Assembly: GCA_033816765.1 (NCBI GenBank)
Contig: CM066299.1
Coordinates: 558,001 to 622,000, forward strand
DNA: 64,000 nt
Direction of reading: 5' to 3'
Origin: Nothopassalora personata
Taxonomy: Eukaryota; Ascomycota; Dothideomycetes; Mycosphaerellales; Mycosphaerellaceae
The translations under genes were made by a program, and so were the position numbers. Under the pieces are notes generated by a model. It did no database searches. It saw nothing but the letters and a program-made list of their open reading frames with translations, and had not been told where the DNA came from. Below are positions 43,226-53,937 of this stretch, piece after piece (position 1 is the first letter of the stretch; every line of letters starts with the position of its first letter).

Positions 43226-44113
43226 GATGATGGCTTTCGTGTTCTATAGGTGAGTTAGTGCACCGTGTCCGAAGCGCTGCGAGAATTCTCGTACCACCGC
43301 GCTGCCTGGAGCGTCCACGTGTGCCATTGCTGATCTCGATTGTGTGGAGGTGGCGGGCGGAGTTAGTCGTGCGATTGCACAAGGCTGTTATTAGGCGCGA
43401 TTAATGTGATTGAATGGTTTGCGATGATAGACTGCGCGTGCTGGTAGTCGCGTCTTGTCGTAAAGTTTGTGGGCGAGCAAGCTTGCACACGGCGAGGGAA
43501 GTATGGCCGCGCCGCCAAGCACGGCCTCTATTGCACCAGCGAAAGTCGAGCTGTCACTGATCACCAGACTGTTTTTGAGAGAGGGCAATGCGAAGGCCTG
43601 GAGTTTGATAATGGCCGAAGTGGTCGCGATCTGATCGCCTGGTGCTTCGAGATACAACGGCATGATATAACCAACAGCACAATAGCATGGCAGAACGCGG
43701 CTGTATTCAGCGCTTAATCTGCCCTCTGGAACGACCTCCAGAGCTGGCAGTCGAGACATCAAAGAGAACATTGCAACCCAGGAGCAAGATCATGGACAGA
43801 TGCTGCTTGAGAGAGGCAAAAGGAATATGGTCAATCTAGAATACGGACCTAGGGCTCAGATATACGCCTCCCCTACTATCTGTAGCGCTGATGTTCTCAC
43901 CACCGAACTAATCGACCTGGTATGATGCCGTGATGACATAGGCCCTGTTCTCACGCAGTCTACACTTGAAAGCAGCATAGTGCTCGCTAGTCGTTTCAGA
44001 TTGCAGCTCACTGTCCACCCGCCGGCTCGATCAAGGCTAATCTGCAGTAGAGCGAGGGTCAAGGCTTATGATCGTATCGAGGAGAGCATTACTCATCATG
44101 AACAAAAATTCAG
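43226..44113. other. Intergenic with one doubtful minus-strand frame
   Basis: A 126-codon minus-strand frame (43771-43391; MFSLMSRLPALEVV) has ordinary composition, but a plus-strand frame of similar quality (43469-43717) overlaps it, and neither has a domain. Nothing is called. Confidence 0.35.
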
Positions 44114-44185
44114 GGTTAGCTGGTGCAAATGGCAGCATCCGGGTTTCAGAGGCCCGGGATGTAGGTTCGACTCCTACGCTAACTA
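44114..44185 (+). tRNA. tRNA gene, anticodon CAG, short variable loop
   Basis: A full cloverleaf: acceptor GGTTAGC/GCTAACT (one G-U), D arm GTGC/GCAT, anticodon stem CGGGT/GCCCG with loop TTCAGAG, 4-nt variable loop, T arm GTAGG/CCTAC with TTCGACT, discriminator A. Both Pol III boxes match (TGGTGCAAATGG; GGTTCGACTCC), and a T-rich stretch (TTTCTTTTTG) a few bases downstream can terminate Pol III. The anticodon at 44147-44149 is CAG, which would read CUG (Leu). Leucine tRNAs normally have a long variable arm, and this one does not, so the isotype is uncertain. No intron is needed. Confidence 0.8.
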
Positions 44186-44191
44186 ACGATT

Positions 44192-44201
44192 TCTTTTTGC
44201 G
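44192..44201 (+). terminator. Pol III T-tract after the tRNA
   Basis: TTTCTTTTTG a few bases 3' of the tRNA end contains a run of five T, sufficient for RNA polymerase III termination. Confidence 0.6.
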
Positions 44202-44711
44202 CGTTGGGCTGAAATCATGTCGAATATGCTGCAGGCACACGGGGCGATCGAGTGTCCTGTCGTCCACTTTTTGGACTTTCTACCCAGAAGTCGCAGCTGA
44301 GGCGACCAATGCCCTACGAACGTGAATACAACGTCTAAGGAAATATGCAGACTCTCGCATAGGCATCGATGCCTTTGATAGATATAGTTGACACATCTTT
44401 ATGCGCTGTGACGCAGTCGTTGCGATGGGGCGAGCAGTGCCAAGAAACACGCTCTGAAGTCAACGCTAAGCCAATGTTGGAAGGAGGACGAAATATGCCA
44501 TTGCTGCGGCAATTCACCCCTGAATTCACAAACACACACCACAAGACGCATCATACTGATATCAAATTTCCTCACATCGCGCATTCTCCTACGATCTCCC
44601 ACTGGCACCCCTCACCTTCCCTTAGAACAAATCGAGCCTCGGAACCACGACTTGTGTACGCAGAAAAGGCTCGAGATATAAGTGTAGAGACTCGACCGAC
44701 TACCGCATATC

Positions 44712-45839
44712 ATGCCTGATCCCAGGCACAAGTGGGATGTCGCCGAGCGCCACCTCCTCCACATCGCCCGCACCGAGACCAACCTCTCGCCATCAGACCT
44801 CGAGAGAGTGTTTGCGCAGATCTTCTCGACCGGCTTCTGGCCTGACGGCCTTCCCAACGCGACACGCCTGACCGACGAGTACAACTGCAGATACAACTCC
44901 GGCCGATCGCAGGACTGGGCGAAGCATGTCGAGCGCACCAGCTATGATCAAACCCAGCAGCGGGATCGTCAAGAAGCACGCGACAGGATTCGGACTGCTG
45001 CGACCACTCTAGGCATTCACGTGAGATGGGCTCCTCTTCCACAGGGAAGTGCTCCAGTGCCGTCTGTCCCAGCGCCACCTGTGCCTGCTCCTACTGCCTC
45101 CGTCAACCGCCCACAACGCCTGCCGGCCGCATCAACTTCGTCCCGCGCCACGCCTGTAAAGTCCAATAAGCGCAACAGAGGAGATTCAGACTCTGGCCGC
45201 TGGCACACTATCTTCGAGGGTGGTCCCGGCGAGCGAAAGAAAGCCAAGAACACTGCAACTCCTGCCCATTCGACTAGAGCTGGAGCGCAAGGGGATAGGC
45301 AAGTTGAGGAGGATCAGGATGAAGCGGCCACATCTTCAGAACAGCAGACCCTCGTTCGTGCACTGAATAGCACTAACACGAACATCAATATCAATGCTGG
45401 AGAATCTCGATCCCTTCAACCGTCTGCCGCAGAGGGTCGCCAACAGGCCACACCATCCAGAAGCACTAAGCCGGTTCGTCGCACGAGGTCCTCAGCAGCC
45501 TATTTCAAGGAGAACAGCGATGATGAGGAGCATGAAACAGCGGACTTCGTTCAGCCCAAAGTCCACAACGGACCGACTTTCGAGCAGATCTACGAACAGC
45601 AGAGGCGCACAAACGCACTTCACCCGGCGTATCGTTGGCACCACAACAATCTCAATGACACTCCTGTCGAGTGGCAGAACAGACTGGCGAGCGCATTGAA
45701 CGGATGCAAGGTCTTGGAAGCGGAGATTCAGCGTCGGCTTGGGCAGGAGTCGACAGGAACAGGAGGCAACGAGGAGAGAATGGCAGCCGAAGCAGACCGG
45801 GCGAAAGCAGTAGGTGAAGAGTTCGAGGAATTCGACTAG
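44712..45839 (+). CDS. W-rich Myb/SANT-like hypothetical protein (family A)
   Basis: A 375-codon single-exon ORF. Residues about 6-105 form a conserved N-terminal domain shared with the gene at 48840-50036: HKWDVAERHLLHIARTETNL, then LTDEYNCRYNSGRSQDW and a helical segment to about 105. The (K/R)W-x-V-x2-R start and helix spacing recall Myb/SANT-type DNA-binding modules, but this is a pattern-level inference. The middle (115-300) is Pro/Ser/Thr-rich and disordered with basic clusters (SNKRNRGDSDSGR; GERKKAKN) that could be nuclear localisation signals. Residues 300-345 form a second conserved-looking helix pair (FEQIYEQQRRTNALHPAYRW). The stop is TAG; the same frame continues for 16 acidic residues to TAA at 45888-45890, so the C-terminus may be recently shortened. 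Confidence 0.65.
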   Translation: MPDPRHKWDVAERHLLHIARTETNLSPSDLERVFAQIFSTGFWPDGLPNATRLTDEYNCRYNSGRSQDWAKHVERTSYDQTQQRDRQEARDRIRTAATTLGIHVRWAPLPQGSAPVPSVPAPPVPAPTASVNRPQRLPAASTSSRATPVKSNKRNRGDSDSGRWHTIFEGGPGERKKAKNTATPAHSTRAGAQGDRQVEEDQDEAATSSEQQTLVRALNSTNTNININAGESRSLQPSAAEGRQQATPSRSTKPVRRTRSSAAYFKENSDDEEHETADFVQPKVHNGPTFEQIYEQQRRTNALHPAYRWHHNNLNDTPVEWQNRLASALNGCKVLEAEIQRRLGQESTGTGGNEERMAAEADRAKAVGEEFEEFD

Positions 45840-45890
45840 GCGCAGGAAGTAGAGAGTGACGGCGAACCAGAAGATGACTTCGAGATGTAA

Positions 45891-47929
45891 AGCGAGGGCC
45901 TGAGCAGAGGTGACACCGCTCTGATGCGAACACTCTGATGTGAGCTCGAAGGGAAAACGGACGATGTGACACACACGCGAATTTGGCCTTCTTGATTGGC
46001 TTCTTGCTGGCTGCACGGCGATGAATACGGCACTCACGATAGAAGGACAATGTTCTTTGTCTTGCTAGGCAATGATGTAAGCTTCAGCACTACACTGGAG
46101 CAGATGCGTAACGAAATCCGTAGCTTTGTATTTTCACTGCTTGTTCTTTGTTCTCTTGTCTCGTAACCGTCGTGCCTTATTTCCATTCTTACCACATTGA
46201 CACACATGTTATCTGTTCATGTCCTGGCTGCAGCCTTTCTCGTTCACTAGTCTGCTTCTGTGTTCTCCTCCATGGCCTGAGGTATTCATCGGGCACTAAG
46301 ACGCCGCACTGCTTGTTCTTCTCTGTCCCTGCTTCAGATTGTTCCAATATCCCTTTGCTGATCAGTTGAGGAACCCTAATTTACAGCCGTACATCCAAGA
46401 GCCACTGGAGCATGGATCGCACCATCTACTGAAGTCCTTCTGGGGGGCAGTGAAGTATCGTCTGTGGTTCCACTCTCACCCTGAGCGTGGAAACGGTCGC
46501 CACCTCGCTGTCGTTATCCGGGAACACCACGTACTCTCCCGTACTGCTTCGCTCCTCCGTCTGTAGACCTCTATAGTTCTGAATCAATGTCTGGCGACTT
46601 GTGTTCGGCGGAGAGTAGGGTCTATGCCTTTTCATTTTGCCATCCTCTTTAAAGCCATTCCATCAGAGCCATTCGTAGGCAGTCTTCCGCGACATGGACA
46701 TAGGCTCGCAAAAGACCGCGCCTAGAACGTGTATGCCAATCCCCATGGTCAAGCCGGGTGAGGAGGCAGACTAAAACGGCACGCCGTCCACTTTGGATGG
46801 GTTCGCTCTCTTCTACTCTCTTGACCTTCCTCTCTTGCCCATGGCTTCGTCCTTGAAGTTGTGCGTCCGCCTCTTATCCTGTGAGCGCACGCCCATGTTT
46901 GTCTCGCGTCAAATGTGCCGACTGCTATGAACTGGTGGAAGCCTTTGCCGCAAGTGGGAGGATCGAGTGTTTGGAGCGTTGGCATCGCGGTCTGCAGGAG
47001 GCTCACGTATAAGTGACACGATGTTGCAAGCCGCCCTGAATGAGAAGCGCCGGTACATTGTTCGCCATCAGCCTGCGCGTGTGATATTGGTAGTAACACT
47101 CGAATCGTACGAGACTTCTCACAGCGAGACACTCGAGATTGTTCCCACCTCGTCATGACCTCCGCACTGGGCGTATCTTGCTTTTATCTTTGCGCTAATG
47201 TATTGTGTGGATGACAAGAGACATCTATGGTTATCACTGAGGCGTGTTGGTGGCAAAACCGCCGGAATAACAACAACCAGACGCGTGACCACTCACGTCA
47301 CAACAGCACAACACACCGACGGTTGAAGATGGGATGAGACACAGAAATATAACCTTCTCCAAGAGCAAGCTGAAGCTCGCAGCATGATGAAAAGTTTTGC
47401 CACAGGGGCTTGCCATCAAAAATTGTGCCCAACTGTCGACCGAAGCCAACTGACAACAAATCAACCACCGCGGTGTGCAATGCAGGGTTGATCTGCCCCG
47501 ACCCATATTCGTGTGCATGAAGTCGGTGGGCTCTCTGCTGTCGTCCTAACACAAAGGAAAGGGGAACTGAGGAGAAAAGAGAAGAGGAAGCAAAATGAAA
47601 AAGCGAGGAGTTTTATGCCTGCTGCTTGGTCTGTGCTGCGGCAGGGAACTTCCTACGGATATTGTAGTGGGAAAAGAGACATATTTGTCAATATAGCTAT
47701 TAAATCGATTGGCAAATTGACTCAGGGACGCGTCAATAAACAGGTGAGGTCGATGCGGTGCGAAGACTTTTGGCCGCTTTAAGCGAGGCTGAGAGTGCCA
47801 CAAACTCCGATATATTGATGAGGAAACTAACATTACAAGACGACATAGGCAACATTATACCTTCCACACACCACAGCCATCATAACGCGCCAAGCATCAT
47901 AGCACTACAACAACATCACATCGACCATC
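45891..47929. other. About 2 kb with no gene seen
   Basis: Both strands offer frames up to about 135 codons with antisense-like composition. The right end (47840-47929), just before the RNase H-like ATG, is an A/C-rich leader. No RNA gene or repeat was seen. Confidence 0.45.
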
Positions 47930-48574
47930 ATGCCTCTCAAGCCTGATTTGCTCGTCTGGACCGACGGTTCTCGCCATATCGGCACCGGAGCTTCTGGCTG
48001 TGCGGTTGTGTTTGGTGGCAAGTTGTGGAATGATTTGGGAGGCTTCGCTGTATCTCTGGGAGTACAGCCATCATCACATGCAGTAGAGTGGTAAGTTCCA
48101 TGCAATATAATACTCTGAACAGTGCTAATGCTGCCTGATACAGCTACGGCCACCACTACGCCCTCCGTTTTGCCCTCTGGCTCCACGAGACCTTCTGCCC
48201 GCCGCGCGAGAAGCGCTTGTTCAACAACGTGGTCATTGTGACCGACAGCAAGTTCACCTCCGTACGCATTCTCTTCTCATAGCACGATACACTCCAATCT
48301 GACGGTATTGTTACAGAACGAATACGACTATATGTTGTATGGCGCCGACTCCGCCTCCGCCTACCACCGCGCACCAGAGACCGTGAGAGCGGTCGTTGAC
48401 CTCATCAAGCAGCTGGCCAACCTCGGCGTCGGGGTCGACATCAAGTGGGAGCGAAGAAATTCCTGCCACGGCAACAAGGAGGCGGATAGGCTGGCGTTTG
48501 TGGCTTCGCGAAAGGCGAGTCAAGGATACGATGTGGGAGAGTGGCTGGAGGAGGTGGCGGTGAAGCAGCAGTAG
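47930..48574 (+). CDS. RNase H-like protein, three exons
   Basis: Exons 47930-48090, 48144-48261 and 48317-48574, with introns of 53 nt (GTAAGT ... ACAG) and 55 nt (GTACGC ... TACAG; branch CTGAC). The 178-residue product is a stand-alone RNase H type-1 domain: beta-1 LVWTDGSRHIGTGASG with D12, E53 in HAVECYGHHYALRFAL, D88 in VIVTDSKF, and a C-terminal CHGNKEADRLA with H144 and D150. All four acidic DEDD positions and the His are present, so catalysis is plausible; the substrate would be RNA in RNA-DNA hybrids, or it may be a non-canonical nuclease. There is no targeting signal, hybrid-binding domain or adjoining reverse transcriptase, and the introns argue against a recent retroelement origin. 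The short C-terminal tail ends VKQQ. It is one of two such genes here. Confidence 0.8.
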
Positions 48575-48839
48575 TGAAAGAAGAGGCGCGTCTGCGTTCT
48601 TGTTCCTGCCGTGGTGGCAACTCTCCCCCATCTGCGTTCCCTTTCTCATGTCCATCCATGCTGATCATACAGTCGATCCAGCCTTTGCGCCAGGCGCCGC
48701 GTTTCTACTCGTTTTCTTCCTTCACCAGCCTGCGAATCGGCCCTCCCGCCCTTCGATCCTCCTCACGAGCTGCGTATCTCTGACAATTCTTCCCCGGGAC
48801 GCACACGCGGCAGTCGTTACCACACGTCAACGAGCGCCG

Positions 48840-50036
48840 CTATCCTTCCCCGTTGCGCAGCAGGTTGAACCTGTCATCGAACACAATTTGGGCTTTGAAG
48901 GTATGCTCGCCCTCCAGGCCGACAGTGTGACCAGCAGGTGTAAACATCCTACCCTGGGTGCCTGGATCTGCCGGCTTGGAATTGCGCCGGTCGCGAATGT
49001 GCACGAATGGCAAGCCCTGAAATGGACTGTCCTCTGGCGATGGGATCATAGCGTTGTACTCCGCGCGACGAGCGACCTGATCGAGGTTTTGATGTGACCT
49101 GTCCTCGATCTTGGCGTATGTCCCGCAGAAGTCACACTGCTCCTCGGCACAGATCATCACATCCATCTCGTCTCCACCGGCTGTGCCATTCTTGACTCTC
49201 CTGACTGGGCCACCGTACTTGTAGAGTGGCGAGGCCGGGGCGACGAATGCGTGGGGCGACTGTTGCGCTCTGTACGTACCGCCATTGTGTTCATCAACCA
49301 GAATACGATGTATCAACTCGAGGGGCGGCACCACAGCCGGAGGCGCTGGCGTCGCATGTGCTGCAAGAGGAGAGGGTGGCTGCACCCCAATGATTGGAGT
49401 TGCCGCTTGTTGTTGCTGTTCGTTCTGTTTTGGAGCAGCGCCTGCATCTACATCTCCGCCACCCTGTTGCCCTCCCGCGGTGTTTGAGGCCGCCCGACCT
49501 GTTGCATCCCCGTTATCACCGTCTCCTGGCTCTGTAGCAGTGCTACGAGCTTTGCGCTTAGGTCGAGGGTCAGCAGAAGATGAAGCGGTAGTCTGTGGGC
49601 GTCCGGTTGAGACATACGCCTGCGTTGGAGCGCGGAGAGGGATTGGCTGGTTGACCCTTTTGGTCAGATAGTTGACGCCAGCGCTCTGTGCTGCGGCAGT
49701 GATGATCTCCGCGTCCACCTGGGCGACAAGCTGCTGCTGTTCTGGAGTTGGTGTTGGAGTGTCGATGTTTTCCCAATCTTTGGACCTCCCGGCTGCCCAT
49801 CGCTGCGTGAACTGCGTCGAGTCAGTATGTCCCAAGTCGGACATTCTGCCGCAGACACTTACTTCATCCTGTATGTTCTGCGCATTGTACATGCGACTGC
49901 TGGCCTGGAACTCTGCGCCGTGAACACGCCCAAGAATGTCAAACACCTCCTCTCGAGTCAACTCGTACGCAGTGCGCAGGACGAAGATCGCCGTGCGCTG
50001 CTTGACCGTCCACTTGCGAAGGCCACCGTTGCTCAT
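48840..50036 (-). CDS. W-rich Myb/SANT-like hypothetical protein (family A paralogue)
   Basis: The likely start is ATG at 50036-50034 (MSNGGLRKWTVKQRTAIFVL); the frame is open further up to 50213 but that part is not conserved. A 51-nt intron at 49862-49812 (GTAAGT, branch CTGAC, CGCAG) has no stop and a length divisible by three, so an unspliced reading looks intact; removing it joins NIQDE to FTQRWAAGRSKDW, matching LTDEYNCRYNSGRSQDW of the paralogue at 44712. After splicing the product is about 381 residues. The conserved N-terminal domain is followed by a long Gln/Ala/Gly-rich linker and a C-terminal region with a CxxxxxCxxC cluster (CAEEQCDFCGTYAK), perhaps metal-binding, plus conserved-looking FQGLPFVHIRDRRNSKP. 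Function unknown; the basic and low-complexity linker would suit a nuclear protein. Confidence 0.65.
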   Translation of the reverse strand: MSNGGLRKWTVKQRTAIFVLRTAYELTREEVFDILGRVHGAEFQASSRMYNAQNIQDEVSVCGRMSDLGHTDSTQFTQRWAAGRSKDWENIDTPTPTPEQQQLVAQVDAEIITAAAQSAGVNYLTKRVNQPIPLRAPTQAYVSTGRPQTTASSSADPRPKRKARSTATEPGDGDNGDATGRAASNTAGGQQGGGDVDAGAAPKQNEQQQQAATPIIGVQPPSPLAAHATPAPPAVVPPLELIHRILVDEHNGGTYRAQQSPHAFVAPASPLYKYGGPVRRVKNGTAGGDEMDVMICAEEQCDFCGTYAKIEDRSHQNLDQVARRAEYNAMIPSPEDSPFQGLPFVHIRDRRNSKPADPGTQGRMFTPAGHTVGLEGEHTFKAQIVFDDRFNLLRNGEG

Positions 50037-50213
50037 CTTGGCGGTTCCTTTGGTGACTGTCTTATTGGATTGTCGTCGAGACGTGTTCGGTTGGTGGAGT
50101 CTTGTGCGAGACGGTAGTGGATGCAGTTGAAGCATTGTTGTCTTGATTGTGTGAAGCAAAGTGCCATCAGAGCGCGCTAGCGAAAGCTTTCGGAACGCTG
50201 AGCCGAGCTTCAC

Positions 50214-51085
50214 GTGCGCGAGGTGAATGTCCCATTTCCCAACCCCTGACTATATAAGATGTGCTGGCTGTATTACGGGACAGGAATATAACCTGACCAT
50301 GTGCTGCAGTATGTAGGCCGAGAAGTTGTCTTTGGCACGTTTGCTGGCCAATGCTGTCAAAGGATACACTGCTGTGCCGAACTAGCCCCAGCAAACATAG
50401 TGCTTTACAATGCAACCAGTCGTAGGATTGTCGTAGATTCCCCAGTCACTACATTATACGGAGCAGGAAAGGAATCAATATACACAATGGACTACTTCTG
50501 GCGGGAGATAGGTGTCTCTAAAGGGTGGTTTAGGTGGTGTGGGCGGGTTGTCCCACGTCATCTAAGAAGCTGGCCCGATTGTGTGTCAAGAGCATTAATT
50601 CGACAGCTATGTTTTCCGCAAGAAATAACATCAAACAAATCCAAGCAACAGCTCCTAACACTGTATAATCAAACACTGGCAAGATGTATATCTGGAAGTA
50701 TTGCCACTGGGGATGCACGAAGTTGTTAAGTGGCAGCGATTCCTCCGACGAGGACCTAATCCTGTCCAGCTTAGTACGGCTGTATTTCTGGTGATATTTG
50801 TGAGAATTCCTGAGCATACAAGAGCTCCTAAGGCGCCTCGCAGATTTGGTGTTCGCCTATCTAAATGTCGCATGCTGCGAACGCCGCGATTTCTGGCGGG
50901 CCAGCGGTGCTTTTACGAAGTTGACTCTGGACCATCTCACCACTTCACGCAAGTGGACGCTACCTGCTCTCTACGACTACCAGGTAAACATCTGACGTCC
51001 TCTTACTTTGTGGCGGTGAGATTGACTCGGAAGCAGCAGCATCCAGAGCACGCCTCCGATACTCTACTGGCGATTCGATAAGTTG
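50214..51085. other. Intergenic; no gene seen
   Basis: A plus-strand frame at 50701-51081 and several short ones are Arg/Thr-rich and unsupported. The stretch should include the promoter of the minus-strand gene ending at 50036. Confidence 0.4.
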
Positions 51086-51870
51086 TCAACAGGGTCCAAC
51101 TCGCGATTCCAGTAATTCGGCAGCCGGCGTGGCCAGGCAATACCTTCCCGCCTTCAGTTCTATCCTACAACGGACTGTGAGAGGAGAGTTGGAGGATGTT
51201 ATTTGTTCGATATACAGATGATCGACCACATGGTAGCCGACTCGACGGCTGCGACCCACGGTGTGGTTGCGATTGCTTTCAACGTGACAGACCTGACCGC
51301 CGGCCCCTTTAGCAGCAACACTTTCTTCCTGGCAGGTCCCTTGGGCCTGGTCCTTGCAATACGCGCCGAATTCGCCAGCGCTGGATAGCGTCCGAAGCGG
51401 TATATGGTGGTGGACTATAAGCATTGGTTTGTCGGTACGCGGACGATCAAGGAGGTCTTCAATGTGACTCCTTTCATCTCCTCCCTGGCATCGACTATCT
51501 GGGAGCTGTGGTTGAGCCCGAGTGAGTAGCGAATCTTGGCCACGTTGGTCAATGAACTTACTGGCGATGTCTTTGGCATCGAGGCCGTGGACAGTATCCA
51601 GCGAGCAGCCATCGGACATCTCGACAATGCTCCTACGAAAAGCCTTCAATGCAGTTCGTCTCAAGCGCGAACTTGGGAATTGACTCAATTGTACCTCGAT
51701 GAAGTCTCTCAGCTGATCGAAGCTGAGGAAGCTGGTGTATGGTAGGTGATCGCGCAGCTGGTCCTCGACAGCCGCAGGAGGCAGTCGAAGACCATGAGGA
51801 TGATCTCGGCCGAGGTGGCTTTGTCGTCTGTAGTGTCCATCTGGGCGAGAAGAGAGTGACGCACGTGGGT
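51086..51870 (-). pseudogene. Possible decayed minus-strand gene
   Basis: From an ATG near 51837 the minus strand reads MDTTDDKATSAEIILMVFDC, then one base out of phase continues DQLRDHLPYTSFLSFDQLRD, VQLSQFPSSRLRRTALKAFR and DTVHGLDAKDIAS. A GTAAGT at that point could start an intron ending at an AG near 51505. The AEIILMVFDCLL start faintly resembles an F-box. The frameshift near 51770 and the unclear 3' end suggest a dead gene. Weak. Confidence 0.3.
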
Positions 51871-51918
51871 CTGTACCATCAGAGCAGCGTTTGCAGTCAA
51901 GTACGATATCATGGGCAC

Positions 51919-52543
51919 GCCGGAAAGTTAAATCACTGTCTCGCCCTCAATCGGTCGATGCAGGCAAGCTCCACCACGTCTACCGCACGTGGCACGCCAC
52001 ATTGGTACTTGCAAGTCATCTCGCCGAAAGATGCTCTAAATTGTTGCTGTTTGAGGTGAATAATTGCGCTTCTGTCGGATCGTGCTGTGCTGACCGTGCA
52101 GTTAATCCAGTTGTACTGACAGCACTCACTGTCGCTGATGATTATTGTGATGTAGCAGTCGTGGAAGATCGGGCGGCGAATGAAGCAGAGGGTTTACAGC
52201 AGATAGTGCATCGGAAGCTAGCAAGTACGACTACTGCTCACAATACTGACGTGTCCTGTGGCTTCATTCACTGCCAGATTCCTTGTTGTCGTGTCCAGGT
52301 CAGCACGGACGTGACTTAAGCAAGACAGGCCACTCACCGCGAAACAAATCCGCACCCTTCCCGGCAAGACCTTCTCTCAGTCGCGTCCGCCGCAACCCTC
52401 AAACGTCTCAACGCCTTGTTGGGCCGTCCTACCTTGTACGAGATTGTGTCGACATCCGTCCCGGGAGTAGCACATGTGATTTTTTGATCAATAGTCCACG
52501 AACGCCGTCTATCCTGATTATCGCCTACTGGTCAGTGTACCAG
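51919..52543. other. Intergenic; no gene seen
   Basis: Only a plus frame (51891-52319) of skewed composition and an open stretch leading into the gene at 52544. No domain. Confidence 0.4.
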
Positions 52544-53507
52544 ATGTCGAGCCGGTTCCGACAAGAGATGTACTCCTCGGACTCGGATGACAACGGCATG
52601 TCCGACGGAGAGCTCGAGTACCGCCGCGGCTTGAATGATGATGATGAAGGGACGGTATAATATTCCGGCACTAAAGAGAGGATTACAGACTCGAAGGCAG
52701 CTGAAGACCGGTGTGGATATCTGCAGGAGCTCGAAGGAGATGAGAAGCAACAGTACGGACGATCAGCTGATATGCCTAGGGCCGTACACCGCCCTGTAAG
52801 CACAGGGAATCCGCGCCTTGTAAGGCATGGCATCGAGACTCCAACGTCGCTAGTCTCGCCTCGAAGATCGCCTGCGATGGAACAGTCGCTCGAGCCAGAT
52901 CATCCTTCGCCATTGGAGGACACGCTTCCAGCGACTCCCACGCTGGTGGAGTCAAGTGCGGCGCACGCGAGAGAGCAAGGGAAGATGGCAGATGGTGTAC
53001 ATCGATACGGCATGGCACGCCTTTGTTCCATTTCTATCCAGGTAACACTCCGCAGGCCTCGAGAAGCGCATCTAACAGTGGCGACCCTTCGAACTTACCT
53101 CACAATGGACCGAAGGACAACACATTCATGCTGCAACCTCCGCTGACCCAGTCTGATACTATGACTGGCCTTGCTACAGCCTATGCTCATGCTCAACGAC
53201 TCAAGTTTGTCGAAGTCCTCCACGAAGCAGTCAGCCTCGTACCACCGAACCGTATTGCTACTTCTTCTACGACCTTCTTCCTACCAACGCGTTCTGCTCT
53301 TCCTCTTCATCGAGTTCCGTCACACTATCCTCAAGCCTGACAGTCGGGCAGAAGCGGACTTTTGTGCAGCATCTCCATGGAGAGCGCGATGATTCCTCCA
53401 GAACAGAGCACAAGATCAAGAGGCTGAGAGTGCGATCGGCGATGGCGCGGCAGATGAGTCGAGAGGACGTAGTCATAGTGGAGATGAACGGGCTCAGGGA
53501 GCTGTAG
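52544..53507 (+). pseudogene. Three-exon gene with one frameshift
   Basis: Exon 1 (52544-52654) encodes an acidic start (MSSRFRQEMYSSDSDDNGMS). A 72-nt intron (52655-52726) and a 47-nt intron (52995-53041; GTGTAC ... TCCAG) keep phase: exon 2 is Pro/Ser-rich (PRRSPAMEQSLEPDHPSPLE) and exon 3 continues NTPQASRSASNSGDPSNLPH, then a helical part AYAHAQRLKFVEVLHEAVSL. Near 53252 the good frame shifts by one base into YCYFFYDLLPTNAFC, a poly-Ser tract, and a clear C-terminus (QKRTFVQHLHGERDDSS; REDVVIVEMNGLREL) ending TAG at 53505-53507. No family recognised. The single shift could be a real lesion or an assembly error. Confidence 0.45.
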
Positions 53508-53881
53508 CGTATGAATGATGAATAGTGGCGAAGCCAATGGGAAAAGCTTCATTGCCATGACTTTCCTTTGGTTCTGGAAGCATTCGAATGTTGATATCTA
53601 CGGAGCGCCTCTGGCTTGACGCATAAATGTAGCAACAACGCTGCTCCAACAGTCTGCAGGATTGGAGCATTGATTGGCATGACCTTACTGACAGGAACGA
53701 GGTTGTCCCAAAGCGATGCATAGCACTTCCGGCGTTTGTAGCGGTTGACAGGGGTGTTAGATGTATCAGATTGTGGCTGGTGGCGGGGGTGAGAAGTTTT
53801 GTAGTGAGGGCAATTTCACGCGTTGATCGTTCCATTTTCACACGACATAACACCATCCCAGCGGCCATCACCACGAACTGC

Positions 53882-53937
53882 ACAGCACAGCAACAACAAC
53901 AACAGCAACACCAACAACAGCAACAGCAGCAGCAGCC
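53882..53937 (+). repeat. CAA/CAG microsatellite in a 5' leader
   Basis: A tract of mixed CAA and CAG triplets (ACAGCAACAACAACAACAGC and onwards) ends directly at the ATG at 53938. In fungal leaders such unstructured CAA tracts can support translation; the length is likely variable between strains. Confidence 0.8.

Noticed and set aside
51086..51688. 200-codon minus-strand ORF as an intact gene
   Set aside because: A GTAAGT donor interrupts its best part and the downstream portion loses quality, so only a tentative pseudogene was listed.
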